64,000 nt of DNA, taken from NCBI RefSeq assembly GCF_024398035.1, contig NZ_CP073748.1, positions 111,001 through 175,000 on the forward strand, read 5' to 3'. Made by a program: the position numbers and the translations under genes. This stretch comes from Kordiimonas sp. SCSIO 12603 (GTDB lineage: Bacteria > Pseudomonadota > Alphaproteobacteria > Sphingomonadales > Kordiimonadaceae). Below the pieces are notes generated by a model. It worked only from the letters and a program-made list of their open reading frames with translations, did not search any database and was not told the DNA's origin. Below are positions 42,846-51,488 of the stretch, in pieces (position 1 is the stretch's first letter; the number at the start of each line of letters is the position of its first letter).

Positions 42846-44138
42846 ATGCTCGTACGTAATAGGGACTATCACACTCTGTCCGAAGAAGGTGTCTTTCTAG
42901 GCAATGATACTCCCGACAATACCGAAAAATTAAACGAACCAATTTGGTTCACTGGCGAAGGCTCTCTTGTCACTGTAGCGCCGCCAGGTGCGGGCAAAGG
43001 CCAGGCGCAAATTATCCCGAACTTGCTTCTCTATAATGGTCCAGCAATCGTGCTGGATATTAAAGGGGAGAACTATGACCTGACCCATGAATGGAGAAGG
43101 GACAACGTAGGACCAATCTATAAGTTCGCACCTTTTGAAAAAGACAGCCACCGCTATAACCCGCTTGATCTCATAGACCATAAAGATACGGCTAAGATAT
43201 GGGACGATGCCAAACTGATAGCGACCATGCTAACGGTGCAATCCAGCAAGCCGGATTTCTGGGAAAATCGCGCGCAGGATATGCTTGCAGCTATTATCGC
43301 GCATGTTAAAACCCATTGCCGTGCCAGTGAACAAAACATGCAAACAGTACTGGATATGCTTTACCCCACAGAGAGCACATTGCAGTATATTGCGACGTCC
43401 ATGCAGAACTCGCCGATCAAAGCGCTAGAACGCACCGGCAATATTCTAGAAACAATGCCTGAAAAGCAAAGAGAAGGCATCTTTGATAGTGCACGGCGGC
43501 ATGTGGACATTTGGCAATCTGATCGTGTTAAAGATATCACATGCTCTACAGATTGGCTTCCACAGGACTTTTGGAAGCCACCCTACCCGACACTCTACAT
43601 CTGTATCCCTGTAGGTCAGGTAAGTACCTACGCCTCTGTTTTAAGGGTCTTGATCGGCCAACATATTAAAGGACTAATCGATCATGCCCCCTCCAGAGAA
43701 GAGCGAGAGCAATTGAAGATACCACCTGCCTTGCTGTTAATTGATGAGATGCCGCAGCTTGGTTACATGCAGCCTATAGAATATTCAGTGGAAGTGGGGC
43801 GCAGTTATGGACTGCGTACATGGATGTTCATTCAAAGCTTAGGTCAGCTTCGTAAAGCCTATCCTGACGCGGATGGGCTTATGGAGATGTGCTATATCCA
43901 ATCCTATATGAACCCAGAATTTGATACCGCAAAGCGCCTGTCTGATCGCCTTGGATCGACCGAGAGTTTATTGCGCGGCGGAAAACAAAAGATTGCTGAG
44001 CCTCAGGAGCTTATGGGGCCTGAATACGCAGATAAAATCATCACATTCGCACGCGGGGAAAAGCCTGCAAAGCTTACTAAACAGTTTGCCTTTGAACACC
44101 CACAGCTATCAGAGCAGATGGGCAAAACACGCACATAG
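42846..44138 (+). CDS. VirD4/TraG-like P-loop ATPase without membrane anchor
   Basis: A 430-residue member of the type IV coupling protein family. APPGAGKGQAQIIPNLL (Walker A, residues about 46-62), VLDIKGENYDLT, and LLLIDEMPQLGYM (Walker B) are clear, and RTWMFIQSLGQL is the conserved motif after it. The usual two N-terminal membrane helices are absent. A second, anchored VirD4 gene lies at 49502. It forms an operon with the coiled-coil gene ten bases downstream. It might be a partner for another cargo, a defence-related relative, or a remnant of a second transfer module. Confidence 0.85.
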   Translation: MLVRNRDYHTLSEEGVFLGNDTPDNTEKLNEPIWFTGEGSLVTVAPPGAGKGQAQIIPNLLLYNGPAIVLDIKGENYDLTHEWRRDNVGPIYKFAPFEKDSHRYNPLDLIDHKDTAKIWDDAKLIATMLTVQSSKPDFWENRAQDMLAAIIAHVKTHCRASEQNMQTVLDMLYPTESTLQYIATSMQNSPIKALERTGNILETMPEKQREGIFDSARRHVDIWQSDRVKDITCSTDWLPQDFWKPPYPTLYICIPVGQVSTYASVLRVLIGQHIKGLIDHAPSREEREQLKIPPALLLIDEMPQLGYMQPIEYSVEVGRSYGLRTWMFIQSLGQLRKAYPDADGLMEMCYIQSYMNPEFDTAKRLSDRLGSTESLLRGGKQKIAEPQELMGPEYADKIITFARGEKPAKLTKQFAFEHPQLSEQMGKTRT

Positions 44139-44147
44139 GGGGATTAG

Positions 44148-44957
44148 ATGAACGACATACATTCAAAATCGTCAAATGAACCAGAAGCAACTGGTGTCAT
44201 GAGCCACCTCAAGCGCTCTGGTAAAGCATTTAAAGCATATCTCAGTAGAAAAGCTTTTGAGCATGCTGAACGCAATCGAAAGAGAGAAGCAGAATTAGAA
44301 GCAAGGCGTAAAGCAGAACAGAAAAAGCTTGCGCGCGAACAAGCGGAAGCAAAAGCGCAGCTGCAGACCCAAAGAGAACTCCGGCATAAACAACTGCTTG
44401 AAACACTATCAGATGATTTCAGTCAGCTAGAACATGACATGAGTGAAACGCTCAAGTTTATCGGCTCAAAAATGATCGGGCAGTACGTAATGCGGTTTCA
44501 TGGTAAACTTGAGGGACACTCACTCAATCTAAATCAAAATGAAAGAGAGGTAAAAGCAGTCTTTACCGAAGGCGTTGGGTTATGCCTTCGCAGAACGGTT
44601 GCTGATATAAGCGAGCGGGAAGCGGGGGTTTTAAAACTCCTGAGCCTCATGAATACTTTAGACCTCATATCAGATAAATATTTTGGCTTTTGCCAATTAT
44701 GCATTGTTTACAATGATGGCAAAACCAAACTACGGCGCAAGGCCGACGCTCCTACCACAAGACGTAGTGATGCTGCTATTTTTAAGCTGGTTGAAGTCTG
44801 GTTGGAACAAGAATCTGAAACACCGTACACAGCAGTAAATGAAGGGATTGCTACTCTCGGCAATATTAGGCAGGAAGTTAATGATCCTGAGTTAAGAGCT
44901 ATTATTGAGAAAGAGCTCACTGGCGCACAAGGTTGGCTGCGTACTAATAGCTTGTAA
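44148..44957 (+). CDS. Coiled-coil protein of unknown function
   Basis: A 269-residue protein. Residues about 28-90 are a highly charged coiled coil (RKREAELEARRKAEQKKLAR). The rest is mixed helical with no motif I recognise. It starts ten bases after the VirD4-like gene and is likely its partner. Confidence 0.6.
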   Translation: MNDIHSKSSNEPEATGVMSHLKRSGKAFKAYLSRKAFEHAERNRKREAELEARRKAEQKKLAREQAEAKAQLQTQRELRHKQLLETLSDDFSQLEHDMSETLKFIGSKMIGQYVMRFHGKLEGHSLNLNQNEREVKAVFTEGVGLCLRRTVADISEREAGVLKLLSLMNTLDLISDKYFGFCQLCIVYNDGKTKLRRKADAPTTRRSDAAIFKLVEVWLEQESETPYTAVNEGIATLGNIRQEVNDPELRAIIEKELTGAQGWLRTNSL

Positions 44958-45006
44958 ATAAGATTACATAGCTGCCAGTACATAACTTATGTGAGAGCAC
45001 TTACGG

Positions 45007-45510
45007 TTAGTGCCCCCAAGCAATATAACTGATGCCATCAATCTCTACTTCAGTGACATCACCACTGATTACTAAGTCACGGGCAAAGGCTTCAGTATCG
45101 AAGTAGCAGCGCAAGTTCTCAGGTATTTCGTCCAGCATACCAGTTTCTTCAATGAACTGTTCCGCATATTCCTGTGCTGAACCTTCGAACAAGCATACAT
45201 CATCCATATGGTCTAGCACTTCATCTATGCTGCAATTTAGATCTTCAGCCAGATAGAGTGCTTTTATAAAATCATCACCAAATAGGCCTTCAAAGTCGTC
45301 AAACCATTGTTTGAGGTTAGCTTGATTGACGCATAGTGCTTCAAAGAGTTTGTAGTTGTCACCATCAATGAATTGGATTTCATATTCTTCAACAGGACTG
45401 CCATGCGCATTTGTGTGGTTCGCGGCTTTCTCAGCATATTCATCATATGTTTTAAAATAAAAACCAGTAGCGCTGATGTCATACGGTGTTGCGTGATAGA
45501 TGTTTGTCAT
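45007..45510 (-). CDS. ardA: Antirestriction protein ArdA
   Basis: A 167-residue acidic DNA mimic that inhibits type I restriction enzymes during entry into a new host. It matches ArdA in LCVNQANLKQWFDDFEGLFG, in VCLFEGSAQEYAEQFIEETG and in the end part (LRCYFDTEAFARDLVISGDV). The start MTNIYHATPYDIS at 45510 is typical of ArdA; the frame is open 14 codons upstream. Strong acidic bias is visible. A common gene on mobile elements, in line with the mobilisation genes. Confidence 0.9.
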   Translation of the reverse strand: MTNIYHATPYDISATGFYFKTYDEYAEKAANHTNAHGSPVEEYEIQFIDGDNYKLFEALCVNQANLKQWFDDFEGLFGDDFIKALYLAEDLNCSIDEVLDHMDDVCLFEGSAQEYAEQFIEETGMLDEIPENLRCYFDTEAFARDLVISGDVTEVEIDGISYIAWGH

Positions 45511-45755
45511 TGCCTTTTTCCTTGCTTTGTTTGCAAGGGGGCTCTTGGCCACTAAGACAAAACAGCAACTGTCTTCTCGGTTTGGTGCGGAAGATCAGTT
45601 GAAGGGGTGGCTGTGGCTAATAAAAGGGCTCACTCAAAGCAAGAGAAAGGCGGCAAATTTATACCATAATTTATGCGCAACCATGGTGTGTATCTGATAC
45701 AATTATTAAATTAGTTACTGTCTGCTTTCGAGCCAAAGCGGACTCAATATTAAAT

Positions 45756-47210
45756 TTGAAAGTAAATATGTTTATCCGAGAAATCACAAGAAGGCGGTTT
45801 GATGCATTGTGTTATGCAAAGATGCCTACTCTTCGATATATAGCTTGTGAGGTTGCATGGTATGAAGCAATTGATGGAAAGCTACTTTGCACAATTACCA
45901 AGGATCTTACTGACGGCGATTATGGGTTTGTTATTTTAGGTCGAGATTCTCGACGACTATTTCGGGCAATCTCTCTATGTAAGAATTTTTATCCTTCACC
46001 AGCTGACACATACCCGCACCTTTTAGAGGCTCTCGAGCAGTTCGCCGAAGATGGTAAAGACATTTACCCTCAAGGTGATGAAGTCATCCCGCCGAACGAG
46101 ATTTTCGATAGGGTCGTCGATGAAGACAAGATACACCCGTATTTTAAAATTCTTAGGGATGAGCCTCATCAAGAGGCTGCACGCAATATAATTAAAGAAA
46201 TTGCCTATTCATTCATTGATGTTGATGGTCATTATATCAAGGAGTTTCAGGGGCGAAATTTTGACGCACGTCTGTGGGAATTATTTTTGCATACATATTT
46301 TTACCATGCAGGATTTGAACGTCAGACTGAATATGATGTACCCGATTATTTGTTGAATAAACTGGGGTATCAGGTGGCTGTGGAAGCGGTTACTGTCGGT
46401 GCAAATGAAGCTTTTGATCAAGATTTTCCTCTTGATGGTGTTGCGACCATTGAACTCAATCAGAACTATGCACCTATAAAGTTTGGCAGTGCATTATGGA
46501 GTAAGGTCACTCGAAAAAATCCATACTGGGAAATGGAACAGGTAAAGGGAAAGCCCTTTATTCTGGCGGTTCATGATTATCATCGTCCGGCAGGCAACGG
46601 TAATCTTGGCTCTATGACATATACCAAGGCTGGCTTAGGGGCCTACTTGTACGGGCAACGTGATGTTGTCGTTGTGAAAGATGGGAAAATAGCCGGTCCT
46701 AAAATAATTGAAGGCCCGAACGGTCCTGAACCGGAGATTGAACAGATAATAGAACATTGCTTTGAAGGAAAGACTATTCCATCCAACTTTTTCTCACTAC
46801 CTGAAGCAAAACATGTGTCTGCTGTGATTTTTTCAAATGGGGCTACGCTTACAACCTTCAATCGGATGGGCAAACTGGCAGGATTAGGTAGCCAAGATAT
46901 TAAGATGATCCGTAAAGGAATGTGCGCAAGCGAACATGGGCCAATTCCATTTTCAGTTGACGTTGATGACCCAAACTATGAAGAGGCTTGGGGAGACACC
47001 ATTGTAATGTACCATAATCCCAATGCTTCTATACCAGTCAATCCAGAAACATTTCCTGATATCGCTCATGTTCATATCAATCCTGAAGATGGTCATCCTT
47101 ATGAATTTGCGCCCGCTGGGCACATTTCAACGTCCGTAACTTTCACAATTAGACCAGTAGATGGTGATACTTATGATGAAGCAATGGAACAGGGTCAGTC
47201 TATTGAATGA
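45756..47210 (+). CDS. Unknown 484-residue protein, possible nuclease-like core
   Basis: I do not recognise a named family with certainty. The section ELFLHTYFYHAGFERQTEYD followed by VPDYLLNKLGYQVAVEAVTV has a Glu, then an Asp and a V-x-VEA strand, as in PD-(D/E)xK nucleases. A later part has AVHDYHRPAGNGNLGSMTYT. The start at 45756 gives MKVNMFIREITRRRF; the internal ATG four codons on (Met5) is an alternative start. It stands alone, between ardA and the second integrase group; a role in defence or element maintenance is inference. Confidence 0.55.
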   Translation: MKVNMFIREITRRRFDALCYAKMPTLRYIACEVAWYEAIDGKLLCTITKDLTDGDYGFVILGRDSRRLFRAISLCKNFYPSPADTYPHLLEALEQFAEDGKDIYPQGDEVIPPNEIFDRVVDEDKIHPYFKILRDEPHQEAARNIIKEIAYSFIDVDGHYIKEFQGRNFDARLWELFLHTYFYHAGFERQTEYDVPDYLLNKLGYQVAVEAVTVGANEAFDQDFPLDGVATIELNQNYAPIKFGSALWSKVTRKNPYWEMEQVKGKPFILAVHDYHRPAGNGNLGSMTYTKAGLGAYLYGQRDVVVVKDGKIAGPKIIEGPNGPEPEIEQIIEHCFEGKTIPSNFFSLPEAKHVSAVIFSNGATLTTFNRMGKLAGLGSQDIKMIRKGMCASEHGPIPFSVDVDDPNYEEAWGDTIVMYHNPNASIPVNPETFPDIAHVHINPEDGHPYEFAPAGHISTSVTFTIRPVDGDTYDEAMEQGQSIE

Positions 47211-47235
47211 GTAACGCCGACAAAAAACTCAGAAG

Positions 47236-47631
47236 TTACTCAGAACATTTCAGCCTCCCGAAATCAGGATTTATGTTCTGATTAGTTAGCCAACTATTCA
47301 ACTTGTGAATATCAATATATAGGCGCTTTTCACCTTTCTTAATTACTGCTTCTTCAAGGCCGTTCCAGTGACGTCTTCTCAGCCAATGTTCTAACTGTGG
47401 CGCTTTAATGAAACCAACTTCTAATATTTGCTCTTTGGTACGAAGATTACGAAAATCAGATACCTCATCCTTGTCCAAGGATAACCATATATTGAAGCGG
47501 TCAATATCGATCCATATTCTACCGTCTATCTGTACCACCGCTGAAGAGAGCATATTGGTGTCTCGATGAAACAACCAATCCCGGATTGTTCCCGCCTTAA
47601 AAGCTGGTGCTTGCATGACCAAGTCATCCAC
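47236..47631 (-). CDS. Small DNA-binding-like protein with internal duplication, candidate Xis
   Basis: A 131-residue protein with two similar units: residues about 10-50 (TIRDWLFHR ... VVQIDGRIWIDIDRFNIWL) and 74-115 (QLEHWLRRR ... VIKKGEKRLYIDIHKLNSWL). Each has the helix-turn-helix-plus-wing look of excisionase-type proteins. It follows the integrase gene at 47719 on the same strand, the usual spot for a recombination directionality factor. The function is inferred. Confidence 0.55.
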   Translation of the reverse strand: MDDLVMQAPAFKAGTIRDWLFHRDTNMLSSAVVQIDGRIWIDIDRFNIWLSLDKDEVSDFRNLRTKEQILEVGFIKAPQLEHWLRRRHWNGLEEAVIKKGEKRLYIDIHKLNSWLTNQNINPDFGRLKCSE

Positions 47632-47718
47632 GCCAATTAAATTTTCAAAGTTTATCTTTTTGATACGTCTTACCCACCATCATAAATTGTACACAGTTCG
47701 TATATGCAATTATGATAA

Positions 47719-49017
47719 TCAGGTAACTGACACCTTCTCAAAGCGTGACGGAGCCTCTTTCTCAGTAAGTACCGTAAAGGACAGTTTGTTTAGTAAACCA
47801 CGTAGATGTTCGTTTGAAAGATGCTGGTATCTTTCCGAGGACTTCATCGATTTGTGATGCAAGGCATCCATAATCTCTTTCTGTCCCGCCCCCATCATAC
47901 TCAAGTAACTGGCTGTCGTATGCCGCAAGTCGTGCCAACGAAAGTCTTGAAGACCAGCATCACGTATGGCGTGGTAAATCCTTCTCTTGAAATCAAAAGG
48001 CTTAGTCCCGTCTGTATTATGAAACACAAGAGGCGAGTCATAGCGACGTTCTTCATAAAGAATTTTCAGCACCTCAAATGCTTCTTTTGAGATAGGTTTG
48101 AGGCGAGGCGACTTATCGTTCTTGGTGCTTTTGAGGTGAAGCACCGCTCTGTTCATATCCACGATTACTATAGGATGTTCGATTAAGTTATTTTCCTCCC
48201 AAACTAGATTGTTGGCCTCAGACACGCGTAGTCCTGTACCTAGCTGGATCACAAAAAGATAGTATGCCCAAAGTGGCTTGTTATCTTTGATCTGCGGTTT
48301 GTTAACCTGATCTAACAGTGCATCAATAAGACGAGGTAGTTCGTAAGCCCTCGGAAATTTCATCCTAGCTTGCTGCTGCTCCTTTTTGTTCAACTCATCC
48401 CAGTGCCAAGCTTCCTCCTCACCTGGCCATAAATGAAAATGGTCCGATAAAAAGCGGTCACGTTCATTGTTAACCTCTAACTTTTTTATCTTTTGGACAG
48501 GGTTACTTGAAGCCCACTCCCATTCATTGATGGCAACATTGTAGAGAACGCCAAGCTGATCCATGTAGTGTTGGACAGTCTGCGGCGCTCTAACTCGAAT
48601 AGAACCATCAGGATTACGTTTAGGGGCTGGCTTTCCCGGTTTTGAATGACTGTAGAAGGCGGGTTCTTTCATCAGAAGGTTTCTTAGGCGCAGCAGTTCT
48701 TCAGAGCGCAATGTATCCATAAATCTGTCACCTAGATGCTCAACCCACCATGTCAGCAGATACTTCACCCTGTGATATGTGCGCTCAGGCATTCGTTCTT
48801 CAAGATAACGTTCAACACACTCTGAAAGGGTGTATTGCTTGTGTGTTTTTATACCTGCTATAATTTTTTCAGATTGATGTTCCTGATCTCGCGCCCATAG
48901 TTTTGCATGAGACAATGCTCTAAACGATTTGGAATAAGGCTTTGCCCCTTTGATTTTTATTTCAGCTTTGTATCGAACTTCGCCCTTCGATGTATAATAC
49001 TTCCTGAAATATGCCAT
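47719..49017 (-). CDS. Tyrosine recombinase (second integrase)
   Basis: A 432-residue phage-type integrase. An Arm-DNA-binding start (FRKYYTSKGEVRYKAEIKIK), a SAM-like core-binding domain and the catalytic domain with GTGLRVSEANNLV (Arg), a beta-turn Lys region (LKSTKNDKSPRLK), HDLRHTTASYLS (His-x-x-Arg) and HHKSMKSSERYQHLS (His and Tyr). All active residues are present. It does not lie at an end of the element; a tRNA-Arg-like att core lies 239 bases upstream of its start. Confidence 0.92.
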   Translation of the reverse strand: MAYFRKYYTSKGEVRYKAEIKIKGAKPYSKSFRALSHAKLWARDQEHQSEKIIAGIKTHKQYTLSECVERYLEERMPERTYHRVKYLLTWWVEHLGDRFMDTLRSEELLRLRNLLMKEPAFYSHSKPGKPAPKRNPDGSIRVRAPQTVQHYMDQLGVLYNVAINEWEWASSNPVQKIKKLEVNNERDRFLSDHFHLWPGEEEAWHWDELNKKEQQQARMKFPRAYELPRLIDALLDQVNKPQIKDNKPLWAYYLFVIQLGTGLRVSEANNLVWEENNLIEHPIVIVDMNRAVLHLKSTKNDKSPRLKPISKEAFEVLKILYEERRYDSPLVFHNTDGTKPFDFKRRIYHAIRDAGLQDFRWHDLRHTTASYLSMMGAGQKEIMDALHHKSMKSSERYQHLSNEHLRGLLNKLSFTVLTEKEAPSRFEKVSVT

Positions 49018-49212
49018 TCATAACACCCTCCTGTCAGTTTTCAAATTAGTGGATTATGTGGTCGACCTTTAGCGACCAAACTGTCCATTTCACTGTTTTG
49101 ATTCTATGCGGAAATAATGCGGAACGGTATTCAAAAATGTAACCGTTTACTCAGTATACAAAACTTTTTTTCGGTAAGTACGTCAGGAATTAAACGATTG
49201 AAAATTAAAGAC

Positions 49213-49236
49213 TTTCTCCATACCTGTATGGAGAAA
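49213..49236. repeat. Perfect inverted repeat near second att core
   Basis: TTTCTCCATA-CCTG-TATGGAGAAA, ten perfect pairs, 20 bases from the att-like core. It may bind the integrase, its directionality factor or a regulator. Confidence 0.55.
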
Positions 49237-49255
49237 ACGAATTTCCCTGGAGCTC

Positions 49256-49278
49256 TTCAAATCCTTTCGGGCGCGCCA
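49256..49278 (+). other. Orphan att core resembling a tRNA-Arg 3' end
   Basis: TTCAAATCCTTT followed by CGGGCGC, G and CCA reads as T-loop, 3' half of the T-stem, acceptor strand, discriminator and CCA of a tRNA-Arg. The 5' side does not pair, so it is not a tRNA. It lies upstream of the second integrase. The remaining gene-free bases from 49018 to 49501 hold nothing else I can name. Confidence 0.5.
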
Positions 49279-49501
49279 TTTTAAAAAATATTTTTCCCTA
49301 ATAATTCAAAGAGTTCCTGAGATCAGAAATTCAAGTTCACACTCCATGCGGAATATATGCGGCCGGAGCTTTTTTTACCTCACTTTTTTGCATCTTTTTT
49401 AAGCAATACGAGCCTTAAAAACACACTGCCATCAGTGCTCGTTTTTTCTCAAATCCATAACCCTCCATAGGCGCAATGAAGCGCTGATAGGAGGAAAACC
49501 C

Positions 49502-51031
49502 ATGAAACTATTTTTAACACTCTTTTGGACCAGCGGTGCGGCCGTCAGCGTAATGTTTATTACCAACATAAGCGCTCTAGCGTTTCCAACATTCCAGCTT
49601 CTTATCTGGTTTGCCTGTGCTGTCATTGTTGGTGGATTGCTCACTGCCTTCTGCTATGAAGTAAAACGCTTTGTAGAGAAGTTTAGAGGTAACACTCTGG
49701 CCTCAGCTCGCTTCGGAACCGCTAGCGAACTGAACCAAGGTGGTCTTAACAAAAAGGAAGGCCTGATCGTTGCCAAGGTTGGCAGCAAACTTTTACGCTT
49801 TAACAAACCCGGGCATCTAATCACCATATCCAAAACCAGAGGCGGTAAAGGTGTAAGCAGCGTCATACCCAATTTGCTTGATCATAAAGGCTCGGTCTTC
49901 TGTGTTGATATCAAAGGTGAGAACTTCGCCATTACAGCCAAACGCCGCGCGGAGTTTAGCACTGTGTTTAATCTTGCCCCGTTCGAGGCACGCTCTCACT
50001 GTTATAACCCGTTAGACTTCATTCGCCTTGGCGCTGATGAAATTGATGATGCATCTCTAATTGCAAATTTGATTGTAGTTCCAGGTGAAGTCTCGGTTGA
50101 TAGCTTCTGGGACAAAGAAGCCAGAAGCCTGATTACTGGCCTTATCCTCTATGTGGTTCGCCATAGACCTAAAGAGAAGCAGAACCTCGCTGAAGTTCGT
50201 AGGCTGCTAACGCTCGGCGAAACGGATCTCGACGAAGTTCTAGATCTGATGATGCACTCACCTCATGACTGGATCAAACGTGCAGCCACGGCCTTCAGTC
50301 AAAAAGCAGAAAAAGAACGTAGCGCCGTTATCTCCACCGCCCAAAGCCACACCAAGGTATTTGATAGCCAAAGACTGACGGATATCACCAGCCACAGTGA
50401 CTTCAGGTTGGAAGACATCAAGAAGGAAGTCATCAGCCTGTACCTGAATATCCCACCGCATCAGATAGCGGTTTACAAACCATACCTGCGTTTGATGGTT
50501 GGCCTTACTCAAGCTGCCATGACCCGCAGTGAGTTTAAACCAGCAAAGCCTGTCTTGTTCCTGCTAGATGAGTTTCCAGCTTTAGGCAAAATGCCCATAA
50601 ACGGTTTTGCTTATCTTGCTGGCTATGGTGTTAGTCTATGGGTGTTCACCCAGAGCATAGGCCAGCTACAAGCTATCTACGGCAAGCAAGCAGATGCTAT
50701 TCTATCCAACTGCGCCGTAACGCAAGTATGGTCCGTAGCGCCTGCTGATTTTAAGACGGCGGACCATATATCTCGCACCCTTGGCGATACTATGGTGACG
50801 ACCTACAGCGAAACACGCTCACAGCGCCATATGTTTGCAGCCCATAGAAGCTATAGCGATAACCGTAATCAACGTACCCGTAAGCTGTTAACGCCTGATG
50901 AGATACTCTGTCTGCCGGAAAGCATGACACTACTATTTATCTCTGGAATGCGACCATTCCTTGTAAATCGTGCAATCTACTATAAAGATAAAGCTTTCAA
51001 GGGAATGTTTGGCAGTTGGGGAGCTGAATAA
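49502..51031 (+). CDS. VirD4/TraG-type coupling protein
   Basis: A 509-residue type IV coupling protein that links the relaxosome to a secretion channel. Two membrane helices at residues about 3-24 and 28-50 are followed by SKTRGGKGVSSVIPNLL (Walker A), CVDIKGENFAIT and LFLLDEFPALGKM (Walker B), then VFTQSIGQLQAIYGKQA. AGGAGG lies upstream of the ATG. Its stop overlaps the mobC start by one base. With MobC and the relaxase it forms a mobilisation operon. Confidence 0.92.
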   Translation: MKLFLTLFWTSGAAVSVMFITNISALAFPTFQLLIWFACAVIVGGLLTAFCYEVKRFVEKFRGNTLASARFGTASELNQGGLNKKEGLIVAKVGSKLLRFNKPGHLITISKTRGGKGVSSVIPNLLDHKGSVFCVDIKGENFAITAKRRAEFSTVFNLAPFEARSHCYNPLDFIRLGADEIDDASLIANLIVVPGEVSVDSFWDKEARSLITGLILYVVRHRPKEKQNLAEVRRLLTLGETDLDEVLDLMMHSPHDWIKRAATAFSQKAEKERSAVISTAQSHTKVFDSQRLTDITSHSDFRLEDIKKEVISLYLNIPPHQIAVYKPYLRLMVGLTQAAMTRSEFKPAKPVLFLLDEFPALGKMPINGFAYLAGYGVSLWVFTQSIGQLQAIYGKQADAILSNCAVTQVWSVAPADFKTADHISRTLGDTMVTTYSETRSQRHMFAAHRSYSDNRNQRTRKLLTPDEILCLPESMTLLFISGMRPFLVNRAIYYKDKAFKGMFGSWGAE

Positions 51032-51393
51032 TGGCACGACCTAAGAAGATTGAAAAACAGCCACGACCAATAAGACTTTACACCTATGTATCTGGTGAAG
51101 AAAAAGCCCAGATACAGGAAGCGGCTGATATGGCAGATTTACGCATATCCGTATTCTTGAGAAAGCTAGCCCTCGCTCAACAGATACGCCCCGCCAAAAG
51201 CCGTCAGAGTCAGGAGCTTATCCAAGCACTGAGCAAGTTAGGCGCTGATCTCAATAGAGTTGGTAACAACATCAATCAGCTCGCTCATGCGGCCAATATG
51301 GAGAAGTTTCCTAAAGAGCATGTGCTGCTGGACGCTAAGACTGCGCTTGATGGTGTGCTGGGTGAAATAACCACGGCTATCAAAGAGGCTTAA
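51031..51393 (+). CDS. mobC: MobC-like relaxosome accessory protein
   Basis: A 120-residue protein with a ribbon-helix-helix-like start (IRLYTYVSGEEKAQIQEAA, LRISVFLRKLAL) and the MobC signature LGADLNRVGNNINQLAH near residues 70-86. MobC proteins help open DNA at oriT for the relaxase. It overlaps the coupling protein gene. Confidence 0.88.
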   Translation: MARPKKIEKQPRPIRLYTYVSGEEKAQIQEAADMADLRISVFLRKLALAQQIRPAKSRQSQELIQALSKLGADLNRVGNNINQLAHAANMEKFPKEHVLLDAKTALDGVLGEITTAIKEA

Positions 51394-51401
51394 GGTGTTC
51401 C

Positions 51402-51488
51402 ATGAACAAGCAATGGATACAGAATACACACGAGCCTCAATCAAGTAGACAGGCGTTAATAGTAATGCCCTCGGGGGCTCCCCGATGA
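51402..51488 (+). CDS. 28-codon leader frame coupled to the relaxase
   Basis: MNKQWIQNTHEPQSSRQALI then VMPSGAPR, with AAGGTG before the ATG. Its TGA overlaps the relaxase ATG (ATGA). The relaxase ribosome-binding site lies in a small hairpin (CGGGG-GCT-CCCCG, 51472-51484), so passage of ribosomes over this frame could open it. Expression not proven. Confidence 0.45.
   Translation: MNKQWIQNTHEPQSSRQALIVMPSGAPR

Noticed and set aside
49256..49278. A complete tRNA-Arg gene
   Set aside because: Only the 3' 23 bases match; the upstream bases cannot form the T-stem, anticodon or D arms.
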